A stretch of DNA of 64,000 nt. Source: Liolophura sinensis. Taxonomy: Eukaryota > Mollusca > Polyplacophora > Chitonida > Chitonidae. The position numbers and the translations under genes are program-made. The notes below the pieces were generated by a model. That model was given only the letters and a program-made list of their open reading frames with translations, did no database searches and was not told where the DNA came from. Positions 51,201 to 62,256 of this stretch are shown here, one piece after another. Position 1 is the stretch's first letter, and each line of letters opens with the position of its first letter. The stretch is taken from assembly GCF_032854445.1 (NCBI RefSeq), contig NC_088303.1, forward strand, positions 31,567,501 through 31,631,500. The letters are read 5' to 3'.

Positions 51201-54200
51201 ATGAATTCAAAGACTAAACCGATTGAACTTTGTCGTAGGGGCTACATTCAACCATTGCAAACGATCTTCATTGTTATCACAGAGTGTCATTATATCAAGC
51301 CGTCACCATGGATAAATTGTCCTGTGAAATCAAAGGGTGAGTTTAGATGAGGCTACAAACAATTCCTTATGTTTCAGTCGGAGTAAATCGGTAAGGTGAT
51401 TGACCACCGTCAAAAGATGGCAATGAATCGCAGAAGTCTTACCTCTGAGGTGTCTGGGTAGTTCACAAACCACAGGCTTAAACCGCGATTTTTCAGGCGT
51501 AAAATATTAGCTGCACTACTTCAGGTTACGATATTAGCTGTACCCCTACAAATGTGAGATTGCCTGTAACCCTCCAGGTGTTAGATATTACCTGTACCCC
51601 TCCAGGTGTCAGATATTACCTGTACTACTTCAGGTGTTAGACATTATCTGTACTAGTTCAGGTGTCAGATATTACCTGTTCTCCTCCAAGCGTCTGGTAT
51701 TACCTGTACTACTTCAGGTGTCAGATATTACCTGTACTACTTCAGGTGTCAGATATTACCTGTACTACTTCAGATGTCAGATATTACCTGTACTCCTTCA
51801 GGTGTCAGATATTACCTGTACTACTTCAGATCTCAGATATTACCTGTACTCCTTGAGGTGTCAAATATTACCTGTGCTACTTCAGGTGTCAGATATTACC
51901 TACACTCTTCTATTTGTCAGATATTACCTTTGTTCCTTCAAGTGTCAGATATTACCTGTACTCCTCCGGGTGTCAAATATTACCTGTACTCCTCCAGTTG
52001 TCAGATATTACCTGTACCCCTCCAGATATCAGATATTACCTGCACTCCTTCAAGTGTCAGACATTACCTGTACTCCTCCAGGTGTCAGATATTACCTTTA
52101 CTCATTCAAGTGTCAGACATTACCTGTACTCCTTCAGGTGTCAGATATTACCTTTACTCCTCCAGGTGTCAGATATTACCTGTACTCCTCCAGGTGTCAG
52201 ATATTACCTGTATCCCTCCAGATATCAGATATTACCTGCACTCCTTCAAGTGTCAGACATTACCTGTACTCCTCCAGGTGTCAGATATTACCTTTACTCA
52301 TTCAAGTGTCAGACATTACCTGTACTCCTTCAGGTGTCAGATATTACCTTTACTCCTCCAGGTGTCAGATATTACCTGTACTCCTCCAGGTGTCAGATAT
52401 TACCTGTATCCCTCCAGATATCAGATATTACCTGTACTCCTTCAAGTGTCAGACATTACCTGTACTCCTCCAGGTGTCAGATATTACCTGTACTCCTCCA
52501 GGTATCAGATATTACCTGTACTCCCTCAGGTGTCAGATATTACCTGTACTCCTCCAGGTATCAGATATTACCTGTACTCCCTCAGGTGTCAGATATTACC
52601 TGTACTCCTCCAGGTGTCAGATATTACCTGTACTCCCTCAGGTGTCAGATATTACCTGTATTCCCTCTGGTGGAAGATATTACCTGTACTCCAGGTGTCT
52701 GCTGGAGACATCTGTGTTTTACTTTTATCTGCGTTCTCTGCTCACTTGTCAGCTTGAATTTCTGAAAATCACAAATTGGAGTTGGGGTGGATAGTTTGAA
52801 CTCAAAACAGTGTCAAAGTTTAATCGGTTTTGAACATCCAATATCTTAAATCAGTTCTGCTGTCTGAACATATATTATATTCTTGCTCTCAGATGTGGAG
52901 AATCTTTGAGGTTTATGAGTTAGCCACATAACCCTCAGCTGGCTCCAGCTGAGAAATAAGAGAAATATCAGCCAGCTGGCTCCGTCATAAGGTAAATATC
53001 ATGCAGCTATCTCCGTCTTCGAGGAAATATCAATAGCATATGGGATGTATTGATTGACCCTACCAGATGCCTGCTGATCGTGACGTCATTATGGGTAACA
53101 CCCGTTCGCTCTCCCGATGTTTACCGTGTAGACACCGCCTAATGGTACTATCTTACAAAGCTATAAAACTTTAACATTGAGCCCGGCATACACGAGAGGT
53201 TTAGAAAACGAGGCAACACAAGTGTTCATGTGCTGGTGGTGGCCACGCAACTTGGAGATGCACAGCCGCACATGTAACAACTGAAGTCTACTACCGCGCT
53301 TACAAGCCCAAGATTTGAACCGGATCAAATCTGAACTGGTTTACATCTAAACCAGCTCTAATAATCCGTACGTGCACATAACCATGTGGCCAAGTCGGTT
53401 TTAAGCCAGTTTAGGGATTTACCCGTTCACACGGTCACATTTAAGCCGGTTTAGTAATTACGACGTCATCCTGACCTCTGTGTACCCGGGGCGTTTAATC
53501 CTGTTACCGTTCAAAAGGGCCCAGATAAACCGGTTCAAGCTCTGAAACTGGGGGCATTTAATCCGGTTTATTTGCCCCAGCTAACGACGTGGCTAGACTT
53601 AGCTTAAAGTTAAATCTGGTATTAAGTCTTACAACAGTTTTGAACGAATGAGCCTATTTCGGAGGACAGTTCTTCAGGTTGGATGCTGAGTTAAGCCAGG
53701 TGTTCATTTTAGCCCGAACTAAACAGTAACATTTGTTTTGTATTAATATAGCACTTAATATAGCAATTTTTCACACAGCTGCTGAACATTTATTGAAAAA
53801 TAGACAATTTGGTAATATAGACAAAAACTACCAAACGGTAGAATATTGTCCGAAACACATGCCTGTGTTTCTAGACCAGTTTCTAGACCAGTAACATCTT
53901 AAATTTGTCAGCATTAACGTTGACACTTTGAATAAAACCCTGACTGAGGTAAACTGACGTAGGTCTGCCAGCAACCTGCGGATTGTCGTGGGTTTCCCCC
54001 GGGCTCGGCCCGGTTTCCAACCACCATAATGCTGGCCGCCGTCGCATACATAAGTGAAATATTCTTGTGTACGGCGTAAAACACCAATCAAATAAATAAA
54101 TAAATAAATAAATAAACTGACGTATTTCATCGTTACATTTGACCGTTTGCCAATTCTCACACTGTCGTCGCTGCTCTGGTTTTACTCTCTATGCTGTAGT

Positions 54201-57200
54201 CTTATATTGTCATCTTGGACAAGAGCTTGTATATACTAGGCCATACTAACAAGTGCAAATTATACAAAAAAAAAACCGATGTGAGTGTGAGCTACAATAC
54301 TGATTGGTATAGTCCTTCAAATAGTTCCTTTCATCACTTTTTGCTAATGTCTCTGAATGGTTTAGTTATTTATTCGATTTTTGCCTGAACGACGCACCCA
54401 GGAATTTTTCACTTATGTCGCTCAGCATTATTGACGGAGAAAACGCAAGTGCCTGGGCTAATCCACCAGCCTTCGGCAAGTTACTGACGAACTTTCCATG
54501 TGTGAGGTAAAAACTTTGAAGCCTTGTTGCTGCAAGTAAGTGGCCTTCTATAAATGACAGACATTTGATTTGCAAACGACTTGCCGTCGACGACCTATCG
54601 CCACCAAGGCCACACCAAAATTGACGGCGGAGATAGGATTTATTTATTTATTTGTTTGGTGTTTTACGCCGTACTCAAGAATATTTCATACGATCGCGGC
54701 CAGCATTATAGTGGGAGGAAACCGGTCAGAGCCCGGGGAAAATCCACGACAATCCGCAGGTTACTGACAGACCTTTCCAAGTACGGCCGGTGAGGAAGCC
54801 AACATGACAGCGGAGATAGGAATCTTCGAATTGTGTACTTGAAGAATTTCTAAATTCCCCCATATGTTTACATGCGTATTTTTTTCTGTATACATTTACT
54901 AGTTCGTTTATGCATATATGGTTATCATAAAAACCCTGCCTGGCTTCTGTAGTTACCCGTTACTAGCGTTTCCAGTCTTACTGTTCTGTACAAGCAAGCA
55001 TGCCGTAAGTGAAGTACGGCAGTGACAGATGTTGTAAAACACTTCCCAGGGCTATGCTCTCTATCAACACGTTTTTCGCTGCACGCGCTGTACGGCGTTT
55101 AGAGACTCTTTGACACTAAACAAGTAAAGTGACCTTGTGTTTATCTAAAATGAGCGATGTGTTTAGGGCGTCAGTCTAGACTTTCATTAACCGTGACTTG
55201 TAATAACTGAGGCGTGTTTTGTAACACGATCTAACGGTAATAGCGCAACTGTATCAGTCTCACAATTAGATGGTCACGTCATCAGGGATCGTGGTGTGTA
55301 CATGTACTGTCTCCCCAAGAAGTTGGGGGGGGGGGGGGGAGGGGAGGGGAGGCGTGAGAGGAAGGGTATTCGGAGTTCTAACCTAATTAGCCCTGAGGCC
55401 CAGACTGTTTTCATTGATCCTCATTGTCTATATGGGGACGTTTATCAGATGCCACGAACCTTGCCTCTCTTTACCAACCAGCAAAGGATGCTATGTCTGA
55501 GACAGAAACTGAAATGCGTGCTAAGAACAAACTAAAGGCTAATGATTTAGCCATAGAAACCAAAACAAAGGCTGATTACCGAAGACCGATAATTTTATGT
55601 TACATGATTAAAGTTTGCTAGGCACATATAGAGCGATTGTATGTCCATTTATGTGGCCTTCCATACATTAACTTCATTGGATGGTACCACTTCTTCTTAT
55701 CCAATCACAAGCAACTGCGGATGAAAATCTGGTTCGTGTGTAGGAAAATACACCACTGGCTTGCCAGATGTTTTCGCCAATCACGGCAGTAATTTCCCTC
55801 ATGTAAATAAAGTAAACTTGCTTAAGGCATTATAGAAATCAATCAATTGGCAAACTTAAGTGTTTTATTTAGAAATTTCCTCGATAGTATTAACGCCCTT
55901 TTCCAACAAAAAAATAAAATATAATAAAAAAACAACGATTTTAGACACCATTTAGCCTTACCCAGAAAACATATCAGTATAAAAATGATTAACGCCCTTA
56001 ATTACTTATTACAAAGGGCTAAACAAGGTCGTCGCTAATTAGCTGATATTTAGGCAAGCCTAGGTTGAGCTGAAGTCTGTAGTTATTACAACATTTCTTC
56101 ACAATCAACCAATCATCGTCGATTCTACATCCCTTTAAATTAATGTTAATCAACATCAATTATTATCAGATGAATAATTATTTCGATTATCAATATTTAC
56201 AAATTTATTGTGCTGTGTCCCGGCATCCACACCCATGCAGTCACAATATGCAGGGATAAATTGACCTAAATTGACCGGATTAAAGTTTTACTGATAAGTG
56301 CACTTTGGGACTGAACCCATGTCTTTACTTGGTCTTCACCTGGAGCCTGTTTTAAGAGGTCATTTTGCGCTAAGTAAAAAACTTTGAAACGTCATTACCA
56401 AACATGACATTTGTAGCATGATACGTATTTGCTCGAAATTTGCTGAAATGGTACTAACACAGCACAGAATCAGTGGTACAAAATATCAATTTGATGGATA
56501 TATTTAAGACTTTATAATTAGTTTGCATTACAGTTTTAGTGTATTGCCGACATTGGGATTGAACCCACATCTTTCAATCAAGAGACGATGGCTCTAGTTG
56601 TCTCGTCTTTTCTCATGCAGGGCGATATCGTATCAATTTCAAACATATTCATGTAAAATCTCACCCACCTGCGAAGAAATGTGCTAGTTAACTGATTTTT
56701 TTTATTTGATTAAATTTTTATTTTATTTACATTTTTATAAGCTCATGCTCAGTGAAAGCATATGAAGGAAATGAATCCGGGACATCTCCGTTTTTGAACA
56801 TTTCGTTCTATGGACATTGCACGCAAAGGAACTGAACCAAGGATGCTCCCTCTTGTTGAACATTTCGCCTTATGGACAATGAAAGCAAATGAAGGAAATG
56901 AACCTAGGACAGTTCCCTTGTCGAACATTTCGCCTTATGGACAATGAAAGCAAATGAAGGAAATGAACCCAGGACATTTCCCTTGTCGAACATTTCGCCT
57001 TATGGGCAATGAAAGCAAATGGAGGAAATGAACCCAGGACATTTCCCTTCTCGAACATTTCGCCTTGTGGACAATGCAAGCAAATGAAGGAAATAAACCT
57101 AGGACATTTCCCTTGTCGAACATTTCGCCTTATGGGCAATGAAAGCAAATGGAGGAAATGAACCCAGGGCATTTCTCTTGTCGAACATTTCGCCTTATGG

Positions 57201-60200
57201 ACAATGAAAGCAAATGAAGGAAATAAACCTAGACATTTCCTCTGTTGAACATTTCGCCTTATGGACAATGAAAGCAAATGAATGAAATGAACCAATGACA
57301 TTTCATTTGTCGAACATTTCGCCTGATGGGCAATGAAAGCAAATGGAGGAAATGAACCCAGGACATTTCCTTTGTCGAACATTTCGCCTTATGGCCTTCA
57401 CATGTAGCTCTCGGCACATAACACTGTATTCCATTTTGTACAAATGCGGCAAACCCAGACGACTGGGAATGTGTCAGAGAATATGTGTATATCGAAGCGA
57501 TAACCATGAGAGCCTTCAACGAACGGTACCCTTGACATGCCTTAACGTGTAGCATATCCCGCACGACCCGCAATGTATACGGTGTCATGTGTAATCAGTT
57601 ATATCATTAAACTGTACCGTAACAAACTATACCAAATTAAGGGCAAAATATGTATTTGTTTTTCCAGGTATACTTGCGGAAAAACATTTATCTCAAAATT
57701 TCGACTTTGTTATCTCGATATTTCAACATGGACTAAAACCTGTCGAGAAGTAAAGGTTTTGCATATGACTACAGCTATATTGTTACTTGATATCGCTATT
57801 AAGGGCCAACCATGCATATATACCTTAGGTACGACTGTCCACGATTCAGGATGTCTTCGTGTGTCATCAGAGAGTGTGGGAATGGGAATGACCCGACAGG
57901 AAATCCATATTTTGCACACATAAAAAACGAGAGAAAAGTCAAAATTTCGACGTAAGAAGTCGAAATTACAAGAAAAAAAAAGTAAAAAAGAAGACGAAAT
58001 TTTTAGAAAACATTTTTTTTCTCTCTGTGACACCAGTGCGCTTCCCTGCATACCTTTACCGAATAAGCTGGACATTCAGGGGAATGTCCTACAGTGTCAA
58101 ATATATAGTTACTTTGAGAGGGACCATTTTGTGTGGTTTGTGTAGCTCCAGTCATTTTTGTTACTAAAATGTTTTTTTCATAGTCATGCTTGTAGGTCAA
58201 ACTTTCCAGATCTATAGGCTTAATCTCAAATAAAAATACAAATACCCATATATATATCTAATCTGTGTCGATCTAAATCTCACCATTACATTCCATATAG
58301 TGCGGTTAAAATTTGTGCTGTCAGGTAACAGCTAGCAGCAGCTTCCCTGCTCGTGTTGGGTGATGTATAGATGCTGGCTGATCTCCGATGCGGACAGAAC
58401 TTGGGATGTTATATCGCTGTGTATGTTATCATCACTGTGGATGTTATCATCACTGTGGATGTTCTATCACTGTGGATGTTATTTATCACTGTGGATGTTC
58501 TATCACTGTGGATGTTATTTATCATTGTGGATGTTATCATCACTGGGGATGTTATTTATCACTGTGGATGTTCTATCACTGTGGATGTTATCATCACTGT
58601 GGATGTTCTATCACTGTGGATGTTATTTATCATTGTGGATGTTATAATCACTGTGTTTGTTATCATCACTGTGGATGTTAGTATCACTGCGGATGTTATC
58701 ATCACTGTGGATGTCATCATTGCTGTGTATGTTATGATCACTGTATGTTACTATCACTGTGGACGTTATTATCACTGTTGATGTTATTATCACAGTGGAT
58801 GCTATCAATCAAATAAATCGTTATCAAGAAGGCTTACAAAGAAAAACGGAAATCAAAAGTTGCACATTTTACGGCCATGAGCGCTTATTTGCTAATGATG
58901 ATTTATATTTTGATCCTCCTCGTTCATCATAGCCGATTGGAGATAAGAATCATGGGCTCAAAGCCCATTAGTTCATTATTGATGAAGTTGGTTTTCTTTC
59001 TGTACTGTTTGCCTTGATTCATAAATAACGAATCCGAAGTGATAAAGTGTTGAAGTCTAGCTAAACTCGCCCCAACTCCATCGCTTACTACATAAAAACC
59101 ACTGCAAACACCAGAGCCCATTGGTGGCCATTTAAACACCGAAGGCACCTACCAACACCATCAGTTACCACTTAAACACCACTGCCAATACCAGAGCCCA
59201 TTGGTGGCCTTTGATAACTGATGATGTTGGTAGGTGCCTACCATTACCACTTAAACACAACTGCCAACACCAGAGCCCATTGTTGGCCATTTAAACACCG
59301 AAGGCACCTACTAACACCGCCACTTAAACACCACTGCCAACATCAGAGCCCATTATTGGCCATTTAAACACCGAAGGCACCTACTTACACCGCCACTTAA
59401 ACATCATTGCCAGCATAAGAGCCCATTGTTGGCCATTTAAATACCATGGACGACGCCCAACCCACATCAGTTGCATGTTAGCTCTAAAAACTCCACAGCC
59501 TACCCTAACCCCACCATTAAACACCACGGCCTCACGCATATCAGTTATTATTTAAACACCCCGGCCAACAAACAACCATATTAGTTACCACTTTAGCCTC
59601 ACGACCAACAAGCATACACATCAGTTACCACTAAACCACAGCCAACACCCAATGTACCTCATCAGTTACCACTAAACCACAGCCAATACCCAGTGTACCT
59701 CATCAGTTACCACTAAACCACAGCCAACACCCAATGTACCTCATTAGTCACCACCAAACCACAGCCAACACACAATGTACCTCATCAGTTACAACTAAAC
59801 CACAGCCAACACACAATGTACCTCATCAGTTACCACTAAACCACAGCCAACACCCAGTGTACCTCATTAGTTACCACTAAACCACAGCCAACACCCTATG
59901 TGCCTCATCAGTTACCATTAAAACAACACACCCAACACCCAGACCCAACTATTACCACTTAAACACAACGGCCAACATCCAACCTCATCCGCTATCACTT
60001 CAACACCACGGCCATCACCAAACACCGTAAGTTACCATTTTAGCACCAATACATCTTACTCAACTCACATCAGTTACATGTAGGGCTTGCCATTTAAACA
60101 CCAGCTCATGCTGGCTTTCTCTCCGGTCGTAAGTGGGAAGGTCTTCAGCAACCTGCGGGTGATCGTGGGTTTCCCCCGGGCTCTGTCCAGTTTCCTCCCA

Positions 60201-62256
60201 CCATAATGTTGGCCGCCGTCGTTTAAGTGAAATATTCTTAAGTACGGCGTAAAACACCAATCAAATAAATAAACAAATAAATTTAAACACCACTGCCTCA
60301 TCCAAGCTATATGATAGATCGGCCTTTTTTTTTTGTTTTTTCTCCAATATACGGAATATGCTGCAATCGGTTAAACCATATAGCATGATATACGCGATAC
60401 CGGCTTACATTTACCTTTGGGAAATTGTTTTGTTTATAATGATTGATAATGGGGATTGTAGCTGGCACATTGCGATAAGACAGATATTGATCACTGAATG
60501 CATTACCTCCCTTGATACTCTCTTCTGTGAAAATGGGCAGATAGGGGTCCCGCCAATCATTTAACGTTAACATTCCATTAGCAGCAGCCATACTGGAGGC
60601 AATTAGCTGATCTGGGGCAAGCGGCATTTCCTTTTTTACAATGCTCTTGTTGAGTTCCTTTTTCAGTCAAGATTGGTTGTAAAATTTTCACGGAGTTTTC
60701 CTGGTGATTTTTCTAGCGCAAACACCTAAATCTGTATTTTGAGTACAAGTAATTCTATACCGGTGACGTTTTATGAATTGCAATTAACATCGCCGTATAT
60801 TTTTTTTACCCAATTCTGATTAAGGGGGCGTGTGATTTGCTACTGTTTATGCATTTATATGAACAGTTAGAATAAAACCCTAACTTAGGTAAGTTGACAA
60901 GAGGCCGGTTACGTTCACCGGTTACCTGTGACTATTTGCCAGCTATCACACTGTCGTCGCCGCTCTGGTGTTTCCCTCTGCTATACGTCCTAATTATATT
61001 TACATGCAAAGCACGGAAAACCATATAGCCTATTAGATTTGTAGCCAGAATTTATGATGTGACGCAAACATGTTATATCAGGTCTTGTTGAACAGCTCTT
61101 TTCTGTTGTTCTCAGACACGACCATTTTGACTTTCAACGTTTTTTGTCCCGGCGTTTGCTACATGTATTTTAAATGAGGATTATGACGATTCTTTACGTC
61201 ACTGTTTTTTGTTACAATTTATTTTAAGTGAAGATGTTGTGTGTGAACACAGTCAGTTTAACATTGTTTACGTCCCTGTTTTTTGTTACAATTTTTTTCA
61301 ATTGCAGATGTGGTGCATGCGTACGGTCATTTCAACGTTGCGTAGGTCCTTGTTTTTGTTAAAATTTCTTTTAAGTGAAGACTTGTAGTGGCTGAATACA
61401 GCTGTTTTGTAAACTTTTTTGTCCATGTGTTTGCTAAATCTGTTTTAACTGAAGATTTGTAACCCTTTACGACGGTGTTTTTGCTCTTGTGTTTATTAAT
61501 CTATTTTAAAGGAGTATTTGTGGTATGCTTTATTAAACATGGCATCTCCTTGATGTCCACATGTAAATACCAAATCAGAACTCGTGTATTTATTACTGAA
61601 TTGGGGCTTTGGGTCCTCCCTAAGACCATAACACTACAACATATAGACCTACAACAACCTTTAATTCTATTTAGTACATGGGAAGGTCTCTCAGCAACCT
61701 GCGGATGATCGTGAGTTTCCTTCGGTCTCTGCCCAGTTTCCTCCATAATGCTGGGCGCCGTAGAGTAAGTGAAATCTTCTTGAGCACGGCGTGAAACACT
61801 AATCAAATAAATAAATCCTGATTGAGATATGACAGGAGGCCAGATTTTATCGGTAATACCTGTGACCGTAAGCCAACTATCACACAGTCGTCACTGCTTT
61901 GGTTTCACTCTCTTTGCTGTAATTCTTATATATTTCAAACAAGGTAACAGATTTCTGTCTATCATGCATAACGATATAAAGTGTCATACACTGATAAAAG
62001 TAAACTATTGGAGTCACAATACAGAAAGGACAACAGTGTCCTAAAACGAAAATGTTGAAATTAATCATTAAATTTCTGCGAATATTTGTTTTCCAGGTGA
62101 TCGCTGTGCTATGTGGTGGGATCTCCTTGTTGTTAATGACACTGTCGGTGGCTGCTACAACATGGCTGGAGGCTGACAAACAGAGAGAAGGATTGTGGGA
62201 AATCTGTTTTTGGGTCAATGAAAAAGAGGTGAACTGTGGAAAAAATGACGCCAGAT
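48194..62256 (+). CDS. TMEM47-like claudin/PMP22-superfamily membrane protein, first two coding exons (3' end outside window)
   Basis: Two phase-0 exons join into a 78-residue N-terminal part. Residues 1-25 are cytosolic and end IVRPLK; residues 26-45 form a first transmembrane helix (VIAVLCGGISLLLMTLSVAA); an extracellular loop follows with W, then GLWEIC and VNC. That is the superfamily pattern W-GLW-C-C. The junction PLK plus the W-LEAD spacing resembles human TMEM47 (TPLKLVGLV ... WVTAD ... LWESC) more than classic claudins. TMEM47 and C. elegans VAB-9 sit at adherens/apical junctions and link to actin. A general claudin-domain protein is the alternative. The intron is 13.8 kb; three more helices should lie right of the window. 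Confidence 0.8.
49285..49405 (-). mobile_element. SINE family C 3' fragment, minus strand
   Basis: TTTTACGTCGTACTTAGCAA then TCAGTCATATAGTGACGAGG and TTCTTCTTGTGGCAG, the reverse of the family C end. Confidence 0.65.
49627..50190. mobile_element. foldback/MITE-like element with about 200-bp inverted arms
   Basis: Left arm 49627-49855 and right arm 49990-50190 are inverse at roughly three of four bases. Ends are GGAAATAACATACTAATA and TATGCTAATATGTGATTTC; shared inner blocks include AAAATAGTTTG/CAAGCTATTTT and GGATTCTATGGTGGTC/GACCACAGTAGAATCC. The left arm holds a 53-bp internal tandem duplication. Confidence 0.8.
51522..52700. repeat. 28-bp minisatellite, about 42 units
   Basis: Unit CAGATATTACCTGTACTCCT + CCAGGTGT. 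Because 28 is not a multiple of three and no unit adds a stop, all three plus frames remain open with a 28-residue period (SDITCTPPG, VRYYLYSSR, CQILPVLLQ). Variant units recur in blocks, showing higher-order copying. Confidence 0.96.
53310..53575. promoter_or_regulatory. cluster of Grainyhead-like CCGGTT motifs
   Basis: AACTGGTT at 53334-53341 and AACCGGTT at 53528-53535 match the Grainyhead consensus AACYGGTT. Near matches are AACCGGAT (53318), AGCCGGTT (53444) and ATCCGGTT (53561). Grainyhead factors control epithelial junction genes, which would suit a TMEM47-like gene. The repeated TTTAAnCCGGTTTA context could also come from an old transposon. Confidence 0.3.
53962..54113 (+). mobile_element. 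SINE family A, 5' truncated with intact target duplication
   Basis: AAACTGACGTA at 53951-53961 and 54114-54124. Starts at GGTCTGCCAGCAACCTGCGG, so the insertion itself was incomplete. Confidence 0.93.
54380..54515 (-). mobile_element. degenerate SINE family A, minus strand
   Basis: ATTTTTCACTTATGTCG, AGCATTATTGACGGAG and GAACTTTCCATGTG follow the order of the family A tail and body in reverse. Confidence 0.6.
54639..54809 (-). mobile_element. SINE family A, minus strand, with target duplication
   Basis: GCGGAGATAGGA at 54627-54638 and 54810-54821. TTATTT repeats, GGTGTTTTACGCCGTACTCA, ends GCCGGTGAGGAAGCCA. Confidence 0.92.
55327..55350 (+). repeat. G-rich tract with quadruplex potential
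   Basis: A run of about 14 G, then AGGGGAGGGGAGG; it satisfies the four-G-run pattern for a quadruplex. Confidence 0.7.
56797..57396. repeat. 63-bp minisatellite, about 9-10 units
   Basis: Unit GAACATTTCGCCTTATGGAC + AATGAAAGCAAATGAAGGAA + ATGAACCCAGGACATTTCC. The length is a multiple of three, so a 170-codon minus frame stays open (FICFHCP, RNVRQGKCPR repeats); it is not recognised as a gene. Confidence 0.95.
58415..58803. repeat. 15-18 bp minisatellite (ATCACTGTGGATGTT)
   Basis: About 24 units of ATCACTGTGGATGTTATC and ATCACTGTGGATGTTCT variants; the open frames across it (VDVIITVDV) are by-products. Confidence 0.95.
59080..60060. repeat. degenerate CCA-rich repeat field
   Basis: Left part repeats ATTTAAACACCGAAGGCACC and ACACCACTGCCAACACCAGA. 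The part 59630-59930 has seven 41-bp units of CATCAGTTACCACTAAACCA + CAGCCAACACCCA. Confidence 0.92.
60104..60280 (+). mobile_element. SINE family A, 5' truncated, inserted in the CCA-rich field
   Basis: ATTTAAACACCA at 60092-60103 and 60281-60292, so the target was itself a repeat unit. Ends CACCAATCAAATAAATAAAC. Confidence 0.9.
60307..60627 (-). other. unassigned open frame, 106 codons, minus strand
   Basis: Lies in the TMEM47-like intron. Composition is protein-like rather than low-complexity (MPLAPDQLIASSMAAANGML ... NDWRDPYLPIF). No family is recognised. An internal GGAG|GTAATG could be a splice donor. Confidence 0.15.
61676..61816 (+). mobile_element. SINE family A, 5' truncated
   Basis: CATGGGAAGGTCTCTCAGCA to CACTAATCAAATAAATAAAT, about 280 bp before TMEM47-like exon 2. 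Confidence 0.85.
62097..62256 (+). CDS. TMEM47-like exon 2 (TM1 and first extracellular loop)
   Basis: Acceptor TTTTCCAG, donor AGAT|GTAAGT, 53 codons plus one base. Contains a 20-residue hydrophobic helix, then TTWLEADKQREGLWEICFWV with the claudin-type W, GLW and Cys, a second Cys in VNCGK, and a split codon that could give a third. Confidence 0.85.

Larger units (their letters stand above)
48269..62096. other. 13.8 kb first intron of the TMEM47-like gene
   Basis: Contains a foldback element (49627), the 28-bp array (51522), a CCGGTT motif cluster (53310), SINE A copies (53962, 54380, 54639, 60104, 61676), a G-rich tract (55327-55350), a 63-bp array (56797), an ATCACTGTGGATGTT array (58415) and a CCA-rich repeat field (59080). 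The stretches 48300-49280, 50200-51500 and 55360-56790 show nothing firm. Confidence 0.6.

Noticed and set aside
51522-52700. CRISPR array
   Set aside because: Repeats are directly adjacent with no unique spacers, and the genome is eukaryotic.
51634-52794. 386-codon open frame
   Set aside because: It is a read-through of the 28-bp array; the other two frames are open as well, so openness carries no coding information.
56870-57382. 170-codon minus-strand frame with RNVRQGKCPR repeats
   Set aside because: Its repeat unit is 63 bp, a multiple of three, so any stop-free unit gives a long frame; no start or splice context.
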